A stretch of 29,632 nucleotides of DNA, taken from contig DBQD01000005.1 in the NCBI GenBank assembly GCA_002305715.1, forward strand, positions 1-29,632. The letters run 5' to 3'. Shown one piece after another: positions 1 to 6,975 of this stretch (position 1 is its first letter; every line of letters starts with the position of its first letter). The translations under genes and the position numbers were made by a program. This stretch comes from Proteiniphilum sp. UBA1403 (GTDB lineage Bacteria; Bacteroidota; Bacteroidia; Bacteroidales; Dysgonomonadaceae). The notes below the pieces were generated by a model. The model was not told where the DNA came from, made no database searches, and worked only from the letters and a program-made list of their open reading frames with translations.

Positions 1-36
1 AAAAAAAAGAGGCTGTCAATCTTTTGAGACAGCCCC
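1..36 (-). terminator. Intrinsic terminator of the murF-alr operon
   Basis: Read on the minus strand, a perfect 7-bp stem GGCTGTC/GACAGCC (plus-strand 11-17 and 28-34) with a 10-nt loop is followed by a T-rich tail (the run of A at 1-8). It lies only a few bases after the murF-alr stop codon at 41-43. It therefore very likely ends the GSCFA/murF-alr transcript. Confidence 0.85.
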
Positions 37-40
37 ATTT

Positions 41-2509
41 TCACTCTTTGATGTAAATCCTCTTTACTCGCGGGGAAATGGATGTTAGAATTTCATAGGG
101 TATGGTACCTATAGCATCCGCCAGTTCTGTTACCGGCAATGCTTCACCAAACAAAACGACTACATCTCCTTCTTTCGCCGGAACATCGGTGACATCAACC
201 ATACAGAGATCCATACATACATTACCCACAATTGGAGCATAATGCCCGTTGATCATCACCTTTCCTTTTCTGTTTCCAAACTGCCTGTCTAATCCATCAG
301 CATAACCGAAACGAATGGTGGCAATGCGTGTGTCACGATGAAGCTTTTCTTTTCGACCATATCCTACAGTTTCGTTTGCAGAAACTTCCTTAATTTGCAA
401 AATCGTGGTTTTAAGCGTACAAGCATTCTTCAGGCCAGGCAGGCCACTCGCACTCACACCGTAAAGACCAATTCCCAAACGGCACATATCCCAATGAACT
501 TCAGGGAAGCGTTCTATTCCGGCTGAATTAAGAATATGTTTGTACACTTTATATGGAAGAGCTTTTTCTATCTCCTCTGTTACATGTTTGAATGTATCCA
601 TCTGTTGATGGGTAAACTCGTCGAAAAGCCAACTCTCACTTGCTGAAAGATGAGAAAAGAACGTTTGGACTTTCAGACCTTTTTGTCCTTTCAAAGTTTG
701 GGTCAACTCTTTGACCTGTTCTGGCAGAAAGCCGAGACGATGCATCCCTGAATCAATTTTAATGTGTACGGGGTAATTGGTAATTCCTCGCCGTTCAGCT
801 TCCCTTATAAAGGCATTTAAAATACGAAAATTATACACCTCTGGTTCCAGATCATGAGAAAAAAGTTCGTCAAAACCGTTTACTTCCGGATTAAGAACAA
901 TAATGGGTAGAGAAATGCCCTCTTTTCGAAGTTGAATACCCTCTTCGGTCACCGCTACTGCAAGATAATCACATCGGTGATACTGCAATGTTTTGGCAAT
1001 CTCAACAGCTCCAGCACCGTATGCATTGGCCTTGACCATACAGACCATTTTTACTTGAGGATTGATCTTCGACTTGTAGAAATTGAAATTATGTACCACA
1101 GCATCCAAATCCACTTCAAGTACAGTCTCATGTATCCTTTCTTCCAATAAGGCACTTATTTGTTCGAAATGATATTTGCGCGCTCCTTTTAGCAAAATCA
1201 ACTCCTGATGCATATCTTTCCAGTAGTTTGATTGAATGAACTCCTCTGTCGATGGAAAGAAAGCACGTTCTTCGATATGAAATGCACTGGCATTCGCTGA
1301 GATATCATGACCAATGCCAATCAATTTCTCAATACCGCTCTGTTCTATCATATCGGATACTTTTCTATAAAGCGAGCGTGGGGTTAATCCTGTTTGAAGA
1401 ATATCAGATAGGATGATTGTTTTCTTTAGAGGCCTGTCCATCCGGCGCTGTTGCTGGAAGTCGAGAGCTATCTTAATGGAGTTGATATCAGAGTTGTAGG
1501 TATCGTTGATAATGAGACAATCGTTCTTCCCTGTACGCACATCAAGACGCATGGCAACAGGCTCTAGCTGCATCATTCGTTTTGTAATTTCCATTGGTGG
1601 AACATGCAGGTAAAGCGCAACTGCCAAACAATGGATGGCATTTTCAATGGAAGCTTCATCGGTAAATGGAATGATGAATGAGTAATCAAAATCGAGAAAG
1701 GAATAGGAGATGGTGGTCGCTTCCTCCATTTTTTCAATGTTGGAAATAAAAAGATGTGCGTCTCTGTTTTTTCGAGACCAACTGAACGCCTTTTGTGCGA
1801 GCACCATTCTATCTACAGCACGTGATACCAACTCGTTGTCTTCGTCATATATAAAGACGTTGCAATTAACAAAAAGCTCCAGCTTTTCCAAACATTTCTG
1901 CTGAAGGGAGATGAAATTCTCTTGATGCGCTTCTCCAATTTTGGTCAACACTCCAATGGTGGGTCGGATAATTGGCTCCAAATATTCCATCTCATCGGGT
2001 TTCGAGATACCGGCTTCAAAAATACCAAGTTCGGCCTGTTCATCCAGCTGCCATACCGAAAGTGGTACACCTATTTGAGAATTATAACTACGAGGAGATC
2101 GTACGATATTAAAATTTTTTTCAAGGAGCTGGTATAGCCACTCTTTGACGATGGTCTTTCCATTGCTTCCTGTAATACCAATTACTGGTATTTCGAATCT
2201 ATTGCGATGAGCTGCTGCTATCTTTTGAAGAGCAGAAAGAGTGTTCTTTACTTTCAGAAAGTTAACCTGGTTAAATTGAGCCCACTCGGGTAGGATGCGG
2301 TTAACCACAAAATTGCGAACACCCTTATTGTAGAGATCGCTTACAAAAGCATGGGCATCGTTATTTTTTGTTTCAAGTGCAAAGAAAAGTGTCCCTTCCG
2401 GATTGGACAGTTTGCGACTATCAATAAGTAACGTACTGATTTGAGCAGGATTTGCCATTTCAGTCCTGATTCCAAGGATTGATGCTATCTGCTGAATAGT
2501 ATATGTCAT
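41..2509 (-). CDS. murF-alr: Bifunctional UDP-MurNAc-tripeptide:D-Ala-D-Ala ligase / alanine racemase
   Basis: This 822-residue protein fuses two cytoplasmic cell-wall enzymes. Residues 1 to about 455 are MurF, which adds D-Ala-D-Ala to UDP-MurNAc-tripeptide. Visible here are the ATP loop GITGSNGKT (111-119) and the NDTYNSD segment (335-341), matching the usual DDSYNANP-type motif. Residues about 463-822 are a fold-III alanine racemase: PLP lysine K493 in VKANAYG, and catalytic-tyrosine region VGYGRK with Y717. One polypeptide thus makes D-Ala and uses the D-Ala-D-Ala product. This fusion is the normal Bacteroidetes arrangement, so it is characteristic rather than aberrant. The start codon overlaps the GSCFA stop by 4 bp (ATGA), indicating translational coupling, and a terminator follows. 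No inactivating change was seen in either half. The family call is secure; whether both halves are active is inferred. Confidence 0.96.
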   Translation of the reverse strand: MTYTIQQIASILGIRTEMANPAQISTLLIDSRKLSNPEGTLFFALETKNNDAHAFVSDLYNKGVRNFVVNRILPEWAQFNQVNFLKVKNTLSALQKIAAAHRNRFEIPVIGITGSNGKTIVKEWLYQLLEKNFNIVRSPRSYNSQIGVPLSVWQLDEQAELGIFEAGISKPDEMEYLEPIIRPTIGVLTKIGEAHQENFISLQQKCLEKLELFVNCNVFIYDEDNELVSRAVDRMVLAQKAFSWSRKNRDAHLFISNIEKMEEATTISYSFLDFDYSFIIPFTDEASIENAIHCLAVALYLHVPPMEITKRMMQLEPVAMRLDVRTGKNDCLIINDTYNSDINSIKIALDFQQQRRMDRPLKKTIILSDILQTGLTPRSLYRKVSDMIEQSGIEKLIGIGHDISANASAFHIEERAFFPSTEEFIQSNYWKDMHQELILLKGARKYHFEQISALLEERIHETVLEVDLDAVVHNFNFYKSKINPQVKMVCMVKANAYGAGAVEIAKTLQYHRCDYLAVAVTEEGIQLRKEGISLPIIVLNPEVNGFDELFSHDLEPEVYNFRILNAFIREAERRGITNYPVHIKIDSGMHRLGFLPEQVKELTQTLKGQKGLKVQTFFSHLSASESWLFDEFTHQQMDTFKHVTEEIEKALPYKVYKHILNSAGIERFPEVHWDMCRLGIGLYGVSASGLPGLKNACTLKTTILQIKEVSANETVGYGRKEKLHRDTRIATIRFGYADGLDRQFGNRKGKVMINGHYAPIVGNVCMDLCMVDVTDVPAKEGDVVVLFGEALPVTELADAIGTIPYEILTSISPRVKRIYIKE

Positions 2510-3498
2510 AGTTCACAAAGATTTTTTAGAAGAAGTTCTCTTTCCACTTCGCATGAAATTTCTGGATAACTTGTAATGAATCGTTCCAGTTTAAGCGAGA
2601 GTTGTGTAAGGAATTCACGATGTGCTGCTGTTCCTGGATGCAGTGGACGATGTGCCAAACCGTTCGTAATTGCCGACCACTCTTTCATTATTCGGAGTGT
2701 TTCACCGGGAAAGAAAGTCTCCGAAAAACGTTTCCAAATATATGCTATGGCAGTGGGTGAAGGATGCATCATATCACTTGCATAGAAACGGTAATCACGC
2801 AACTCATCCATCATGATTTCATATGCCGGAAAATAGCCAACATTCTCTGGGAAACACCGTTGCAAGGTATCGATTGCTAAATGAAGTGTCGATTTACTAA
2901 GTTGATTCTCCCGCGCTCCATCTCTCCAGTGCCGGATGGGACTCACCGTAAATTGAAACTGGGCCTGTCGGTTTTCCTGTAGTATAGATTGTATTAATTC
3001 ACTCCAATCTGCTACAATCTCTTCCACCGATACACGTAAATGGGTAAACCTGCTTGCTGGTAGTTGATGACAGTTTCCGACAATCTCTCCTGTTTCGTTC
3101 CACCGATATACACCAGCAGTACCAAATGTGATGAGAAAGTGCGTAGTTTGACGAATTGAGGTTGCTGCACGATGAAGTCGCTCGTTTATTTTTTGAAGAC
3201 TGTCGCATTTGTGTATTGCTGAAAAGTCTCCATGATGCAGGAGACTGTGATACATTCCATTGTGATATATCAGCTCTGATTCATCAAAAGGAACAGCCGA
3301 CAACAAACGACGCAAAGTACGAGATATGGAAAAGGGATTATATAGGATACCAAACGGGTTCTCTTCCACATTAAATTTATTCTGCAAGAGCTGATTACCA
3401 ATATTCTCGGTAAAACAGGAGCCTATAAGCAGGATTCTGGAAGAGTGGGTTATCGGAGTGTCCGAACGGGGTATTTGTATTGTCGTAAAAAATTCCAT
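2506..3498 (-). CDS. GSCFA domain protein (SGNH-like putative esterase)
   Basis: The 330-residue protein starts with the family signature near its N-terminus: IGSCFTE, with GSCF at 26-29, where the usual alanine of GSCFA is threonine. Near the C-terminus is a D-x-x-H element (D242 and H245 in SDMMHPSP). A nucleophile block at the front and a D-x-x-H block at the back resemble SGNH/GDSL esterases or acyltransferases, but the substrate is unknown. No signal peptide is seen, so it is probably cytoplasmic. Its stop overlaps the start of murF-alr by 4 bp, so the two are co-translated. That pairing hints at a cell-envelope role, perhaps acyl modification or hydrolysis of an envelope intermediate, but this is inference. 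The start at 3498 is the first ATG before the signature and lies just downstream of a candidate promoter. Confidence 0.88.
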   Translation of the reverse strand: MEFFTTIQIPRSDTPITHSSRILLIGSCFTENIGNQLLQNKFNVEENPFGILYNPFSISRTLRRLLSAVPFDESELIYHNGMYHSLLHHGDFSAIHKCDSLQKINERLHRAATSIRQTTHFLITFGTAGVYRWNETGEIVGNCHQLPASRFTHLRVSVEEIVADWSELIQSILQENRQAQFQFTVSPIRHWRDGARENQLSKSTLHLAIDTLQRCFPENVGYFPAYEIMMDELRDYRFYASDMMHPSPTAIAYIWKRFSETFFPGETLRIMKEWSAITNGLAHRPLHPGTAAHREFLTQLSLKLERFITSYPEISCEVERELLLKNLCEL

Positions 3499-3516
3499 GA
3501 TCTTCTCATTTCATCA

Positions 3517-3550
3517 CAAAAATAACAATAAACCTGCCATTAGCCACAAT
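3517..3550 (-). promoter_or_regulatory. Candidate Bacteroidetes promoter for GSCFA/murF-alr
   Basis: On the minus strand a -7 element TATTTTTG (plus 3517-3524) fits TAnnTTTG. An ATTG (3547-3550) could be the -33 element, but the 22-nt spacer is slightly long. Transcription would start around 3511, giving a very short leader before the ATG at 3498. Supported only by consensus match. Confidence 0.35.
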
Positions 3551-3639
3551 GCGACCCATTATATTTTGTGAAAAACGATTGAAAGAAATTGGGTAATAAA
3601 AAAGTATGAAAGAAATGTGTACGTTAGAAAACCAGGTGG

Positions 3640-3673
3640 TATATAAAAAAGGAAAGGTTGTCTCACGACAACC
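3640..3673 (-). terminator. Intrinsic terminator of the small RNA (or of the rlmI operon)
   Basis: Minus-strand stem GGTTGTC, loop GTGA, GACAACC (plus 3656-3673, perfect 7 bp) is followed by a T-rich run (complement of the A-rich 3642-3655). It lies about 160 bp past the rlmI stop and about 40 nt past the putative small RNA start. Confidence 0.8.
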
Positions 3674-3716
3674 AATCTTCATTGTTAACCTTAAATCTAA
3701 TACCATGAAAAACACG
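3640..3716 (-). ncRNA. Putative ~70-nt small RNA with its own promoter and terminator
   Basis: On the minus strand a perfect -7 box is followed by about 40 nt of unstructured AT-rich sequence containing GGTATTAGATTTAAGG. A perfect 7-bp hairpin GGTTGTC/GACAACC with a 4-nt loop (plus 3656-3673) and a T-rich tail come next. No sensible ORF occupies the stretch. Promoter, short body and intrinsic terminator make a complete small-RNA transcription unit. I associate this string and hairpin with short RNAs or leaders that recur in Bacteroidales genomes, but could not verify that. The alternative is the 3' UTR and terminator of the rlmI operon. The gap 3499-3832 otherwise holds only the GSCFA promoter and a weak hairpin (AAAGTGT/ACACTTT, 3796-3827) just after rlmI. 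Confidence 0.6.
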
Positions 3717-3719
3717 GTG

Positions 3720-3752
3720 CAAATATAAGGCATTTTGTGTTATATAACATAA
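3720..3752 (-). promoter_or_regulatory. Promoter and palindromic operator candidate for the small RNA
   Basis: On the minus strand, TATATTTG (plus 3720-3727) matches the Bacteroidetes -7 box TAnnTTTG exactly. Twenty bases upstream is TTATG (3748-3752), a weak -33. The spacer and part of the -33 are covered by a perfect 12-bp palindrome TGTTATATAACA (3738-3749), which could be a repressor site. The palindrome is seen directly; the operator role is inference. Confidence 0.5.
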
Positions 3753-3832
3753 TTCCTAAGCAGGAAAATTGAATTAATTCATATTATTTAACTATAAAGT
3801 GTCGGTTTTTACAGATTGGAACACTTTCTAGC

Positions 3833-5026
3833 TTATTCAACTTGCAATACCAAACCTTTTAAGTATTCACCCTCGGGATGATAAATATTTACCGGATGAT
3901 CGGCCGGCTGTGTTAATTGATGCAGTATTCTCACTTGTCGACCAGATATGGCGGCAGCGCTGAAAACGGCCAATCGGAATGATTCTTTTGTAATAGCCTG
4001 TGAACAGGAAAAGGTGAAAAGAATACCACCAGGGGCCAGCTTCTCAAAGGCTGAATAATTCAACTTCTTATACCCTTGCAAAGCATTATTAATTGCACCG
4101 CGATGTTTCGCAAATGCCGGAGGGTCGAGAACAATGAGGTCATACTTCCCTTTAGGTACTTGTTTGAGGTACTTAAATGCATCTTCAGCCACAGCCTCAT
4201 GCCTGGAGTCCTCCCCAAAGTTCAAGTTCACATTCCTCTCAGTCAACAAGACAGCTTTGGAAGAACTGTCTACCGAAACAACCGAGGCTGCCCCACCACG
4301 TAACGCATAAACAGAAAACCCACCTGTATAACAAAACATATTCAATACATTTCGATTGCTGGAATACTTTTCAAGCAAACTTCTATTTTCCCGCTGATCG
4401 ACAAAGAATCCGGTTTTTTGTCCTTTAAGCCAGTCTATATTAAACTTCAAACCGTTTTCTATTGCAACCTCATGCACCTGATTTCCTCCCATGAGGTATG
4501 TATCTACGACATTAACCTCTGCCTTGTAGGGTAATGTCCCTTCTGATTTGTAAAAGACATGCTGCAGTCGATCATCTGGAAGCACATTTTTCAACGCACT
4601 CACAATAAGTGATATATCTCTATGCATACCAACTGAATGAGCTTGTACTACAGCCGTATCACCATACATGTCAATAATTAACCCCGGCAAAAGATCTCCT
4701 TCTCCATGTATCAATCTGAAAGCATTATTATCGGAGCGTAGAAGCTGCAGCGTTTGCCGTAATCGGTAAGCCTGTGCAATACGTTTTACATAAAATGAAC
4801 CATCAATCGCCTCATTCTGAAATGAGAGGATACGCACAGCAATACTCCCAATTTGATAATGGCCAACTCCTAGAAAACTGCTGTCGGCAGCTAGAACATG
4901 AACCACTTCTCCCTCCTCAATGGCGTCGGGTTTGTGCGCAATGGCTCCCGAAAAGACCCACGGGTGAAAACGCTTCAAAGAGTCCTCTTTTCCTTTGCGT
5001 AAAACTATTTCTTTCAACTCATTCAT
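3833..5026 (-). CDS. rlmI: RlmI-like 23S rRNA (cytosine-5) methyltransferase
   Basis: At 397 residues it matches E. coli RlmI (m5C1962 of 23S rRNA) in length and layout. The N-terminal ~75 residues are PUA-like. A central domain leads to FVDQRENR (208-215), the SAM motif NMFCYTGGFS (229-238), the DPPAFAK motif (301-307) and the FSCSQ motif (339-343), whose C341 is the expected catalytic cysteine. It should act in the cytoplasm on ribosomal RNA with S-adenosylmethionine. Its ATG overlaps the stop of the upstream exonuclease gene by 4 bp (ATGA), so it is the last gene of a DUF5063-exonuclease-rlmI operon. The exact target base in Bacteroidetes is inferred from family membership. After the stop there is a weak hairpin (3796-3827), then the terminator at 3640-3673. 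Confidence 0.9.
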   Translation of the reverse strand: MNELKEIVLRKGKEDSLKRFHPWVFSGAIAHKPDAIEEGEVVHVLAADSSFLGVGHYQIGSIAVRILSFQNEAIDGSFYVKRIAQAYRLRQTLQLLRSDNNAFRLIHGEGDLLPGLIIDMYGDTAVVQAHSVGMHRDISLIVSALKNVLPDDRLQHVFYKSEGTLPYKAEVNVVDTYLMGGNQVHEVAIENGLKFNIDWLKGQKTGFFVDQRENRSLLEKYSSNRNVLNMFCYTGGFSVYALRGGAASVVSVDSSSKAVLLTERNVNLNFGEDSRHEAVAEDAFKYLKQVPKGKYDLIVLDPPAFAKHRGAINNALQGYKKLNYSAFEKLAPGGILFTFSCSQAITKESFRLAVFSAAAISGRQVRILHQLTQPADHPVNIYHPEGEYLKGLVLQVE

Positions 5027-5598
5027 CTTTTCGTGTTGGTTAAGTGATTATAAATGCGTAAGCATGCCCAGGCATCGATTGCCGCATAGGACTGCTGAGC
5101 GGGAGTGAGTTCGTGGGTCTCCCAATTTGAAAGACGCTGGCTTTTTGATATTTTTTTCCCAAACAGAATTGCATAAATCTTCTGAAGACTGTTATCTTCA
5201 ATACCAAATTTATCGACAAAAACCTGTAAATCGATAAAGTTTTCGGGTTGCCTGACAGAGCGCTTGTGTATAGCTGCAAAATCGTCACGTAGCGAAAGTC
5301 CGATTTTACGAATCGCCTGGTTCACCATAATTGACTCAAGTTCATCGGGATAACCAATTTTGTTCAATCGAAACAGGTAGCATGTATCTTCTGTCGCTAA
5401 TTGCAACAGTGCCACATTATGAAACTGCCCTCGCTTGAATGCTGGCTTTGTTTCCGTATCAAACCCTAGTGCTGGCTGAACGGAAAGGTAATTCATAGCA
5501 TCGGCCAATTTCTCTTTATGATCAACTACTACGATTTTACCCTCGAATTTCTCAATGGGTAGCTCTGCAATTTGCTCCTTTGTTATTGTAAGTCCCAC
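5023..5598 (-). CDS. DEDDy-type 3'-5' exonuclease (RNase D-like)
   Basis: This 191-residue single-domain protein has the three exonuclease motifs of the DEDDy class: FDTET with D47 and E49, the LSLRDDF segment with D105/D106, and YAAIDAWA with Y171 and D175. These coordinate two metal ions that remove 3' nucleotides. It lacks the HRDC domains of full RNase D, as do many small Bacteroidetes homologues. The start is GTG at 5598: an in-frame stop lies just upstream, and a full AGGAGG Shine-Dalgarno sequence sits 4 nt before the GTG, which is unusual in this phylum. It overlaps the DUF5063 gene by 16 bp and rlmI by 4 bp. The neighbouring rRNA methyltransferase suggests RNA rather than DNA as substrate; that is inference. 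Confidence 0.9.
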   Translation of the reverse strand: MGLTITKEQIAELPIEKFEGKIVVVDHKEKLADAMNYLSVQPALGFDTETKPAFKRGQFHNVALLQLATEDTCYLFRLNKIGYPDELESIMVNQAIRKIGLSLRDDFAAIHKRSVRQPENFIDLQVFVDKFGIEDNSLQKIYAILFGKKISKSQRLSNWETHELTPAQQSYAAIDAWACLRIYNHLTNTKR

Positions 5599-6152
5599 GA
5601 TTCCTCCTCATTTTGATTATCATCATCTGTGGCTTCCACGGCTTTCAACGCATGCAGCGGACGCAGTACATTTACAAGCTTCTGACCCCAAAAGAGTCTG
5701 AAATTTTCTTTACATATATAGATTGCATCCTGCATTTGATCTGTAAGTTCATACTGATAAACAGAAACAAAATTACGAATATCCTGATATATATCTGCGA
5801 TATCTTCCGAAACAGTCGCTCTAATGGGCGTATCACTGTATTTCATTTCATCTAGAAACACATCCAAATAGACATCATCTTCACCCATGATGTCTGCCAC
5901 CCGTATAACAACCCTTGCATAATCTTCTTCGCGTACAAAAGTAGCTAGTGGCTCATCATTCAAAGGAAAACAATCGGGCAAAAGTGACGCTTTTACATAC
6001 AACAAGGGAAGTAATTTAAGCATCTTATCGATCCATTCTTCTCGTGTATCTGTTTCTTCTTTTTCAAGAAAAGATGAAAGCTCCACCGCAATGGCGACAA
6101 ACTCAATCACTGCTGGTAGATAAATGGGGTCATCGTTGTTTTTGTTTAACAT
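5583..6152 (-). CDS. DUF5063 family protein
   Basis: A 189-residue acidic, largely helical protein without signal peptide or membrane segment. I recognise it as a DUF5063 family member from its overall sequence and its place directly upstream of a DEDDy exonuclease and RlmI; no catalytic motif is visible. Its function is unknown. Being first in a tightly overlapping operon with an exonuclease and an rRNA methyltransferase suggests a link to ribosome or RNA metabolism. A promoter of the Bacteroidetes type lies about 20 bp upstream. The ATG at 6150-6152 is the natural start, because the segment between the promoter and the ATG is short. Confidence 0.8.
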   Translation of the reverse strand: MLNKNNDDPIYLPAVIEFVAIAVELSSFLEKEETDTREEWIDKMLKLLPLLYVKASLLPDCFPLNDEPLATFVREEDYARVVIRVADIMGEDDVYLDVFLDEMKYSDTPIRATVSEDIADIYQDIRNFVSVYQYELTDQMQDAIYICKENFRLFWGQKLVNVLRPLHALKAVEATDDDNQNEEESWDLQ

Positions 6153-6170
6153 ATCTGCTTATTTATGCTA

Positions 6171-6201
6171 CAAATGTACAGAAATTATTCGTACACAGAA
6201 A
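6171..6201 (-). promoter_or_regulatory. Promoter for the DUF5063-exonuclease-rlmI operon
   Basis: Minus strand: TACATTTG (plus 6171-6178) is an exact TAnnTTTG -7 box. TTTC (6198-6201) lies 19 nt upstream as a near-match to the -33 TTTG. An inverted repeat TGTAC-N11-GTACA (6175-6195) overlaps the spacer and -7 box and might be a regulator site. Confidence 0.6.
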
Positions 6202-6410
6202 GCGTGCACGGTACGCATCTACAAAGTATACATCAGTTTGGGCATGATTCAATCTTGAAAATAAAAACATAAATTATTACCAACTAAATATGGACATTCA
6301 AACTTTTCATCAAAAAAATGACAGATATACAACATCAAATATTGTCCTATTGTCACTGACATATGAAAATATTTTATAGGACGTCTAAATTCAAAAAAAC
6401 AGGCAAACAT

Positions 6411-6441
6411 TTTGAGAATCCGTTTGAAAATAATATCTTTG
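6411..6441 (+). promoter_or_regulatory. Promoter for rimP-nusA-infB
   Basis: TTTG at 6411-6414, a 19-nt spacer and TATCTTTG at 6434-6441 match the Bacteroidetes housekeeping consensus TTTG-N19-21-TAnnTTTG exactly. It faces away from the DUF5063 promoter. The 352-bp gap 6153-6504 holds the two promoters, a terminator-like leader hairpin and no convincing gene. Confidence 0.8.
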
Positions 6442-6455
6442 TATTCGTAAAGAAA

Positions 6456-6486
6456 GAGGGAAGCAGGAAACACCGCTTCCTTTTTT
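6456..6486 (+). terminator. Leader terminator / attenuator upstream of rimP-nusA-infB
   Basis: Stem GGAAGC (6459-6464) and GCTTCC (6475-6480) with a 10-nt loop is followed directly by six T (6481-6486). A/G bases before the stem can extend pairing into the T tract. It sits between the promoter (6411-6441) and the rimP ATG (6505), so it can only work as a regulated terminator, or rimP-nusA-infB must be read through it. NusA stimulates intrinsic termination, so feedback control is plausible. The hairpin is clear; regulation is inferred. Confidence 0.7.
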
Positions 6487-6490
6487 GTTC

Positions 6491-6508
6491 ATGGTTACAT
6501 CAAAATGA
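6491..6508 (+). CDS. Possible 5-codon leader ORF coupled to rimP
   Basis: ATG GTT ACA TCA AAA TGA lies just after the leader hairpin, and its TGA overlaps the rimP ATG as ATGA. The overlap is seen directly. Whether the peptide (MVTSK) is made, or serves to couple translation into rimP, is unknown; a chance ATG is possible. Confidence 0.2.
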   Translation: MVTSK

Positions 6509-6969
6509 TCGAAAAAAAACTACTTACCGCTCTCACGGAAGACTTTCTGACGGATTCGCCAAACTACCTGATCGATGTGATGGTGGGCGCTGACAATGCG
6601 ATCACCGTAGAAATTGACAATGACGAGGGAGTGGATATTGATGATTGTGTGGCGTTGAGTCGTCACCTGGAGTCGCATCTCGACAGGGATATTGAAGATT
6701 TTGAGTTGACTGTGACATCTGCGGGGCTCACCTCTCCCTTAAAGACGCAACGTCAGTACAAGAAGTATGAAGGTAAAGAGATGGAAGTGCTCACCAAACA
6801 GGGACAGAAGGTGACCGGTTTTTTAAAGTCCTCTAACGAGGAAGGGTTCATACTCTCCGTCTCCAAAATAATTAAGTTTGAAGGGGCAAAGCGCAAAACT
6901 GAAATCATAGAGGATGTTCACTTTGCGTATGAAGAGGTAAAATACACAAAATATCTGATAAGATTTTAA
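6505..6969 (+). CDS. rimP: Ribosome maturation factor RimP
   Basis: The 154-residue protein has the RimP layout. The N-terminal alpha/beta domain carries the DVMVGADNAITVEIDN and VDIDDCVALSRHLE segments, followed by EDFELTVTSAGLTSPL, which corresponds to the usual VSSPGLDRPL motif with some divergence. The C-terminal SH3-like domain follows. RimP binds the free 30S subunit and helps its maturation in the cytoplasm. It heads the widely conserved rimP-nusA-infB order, 6 bp before nusA, which independently supports the call. A promoter and a terminator-like leader precede it. The ATG at 6505 gives the canonical N-terminus MIEKKLLTAL. Confidence 0.93.
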   Translation: MIEKKLLTALTEDFLTDSPNYLIDVMVGADNAITVEIDNDEGVDIDDCVALSRHLESHLDRDIEDFELTVTSAGLTSPLKTQRQYKKYEGKEMEVLTKQGQKVTGFLKSSNEEGFILSVSKIIKFEGAKRKTEIIEDVHFAYEEVKYTKYLIRF

Positions 6970-6975
6970 CAACAT

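Noticed and set aside
3506..3733. 75-residue minus-strand frame in the gap after rlmI
   Set aside because: It spans the small-RNA hairpin and terminator and has no family resemblance; the promoter/terminator reading explains the region better.
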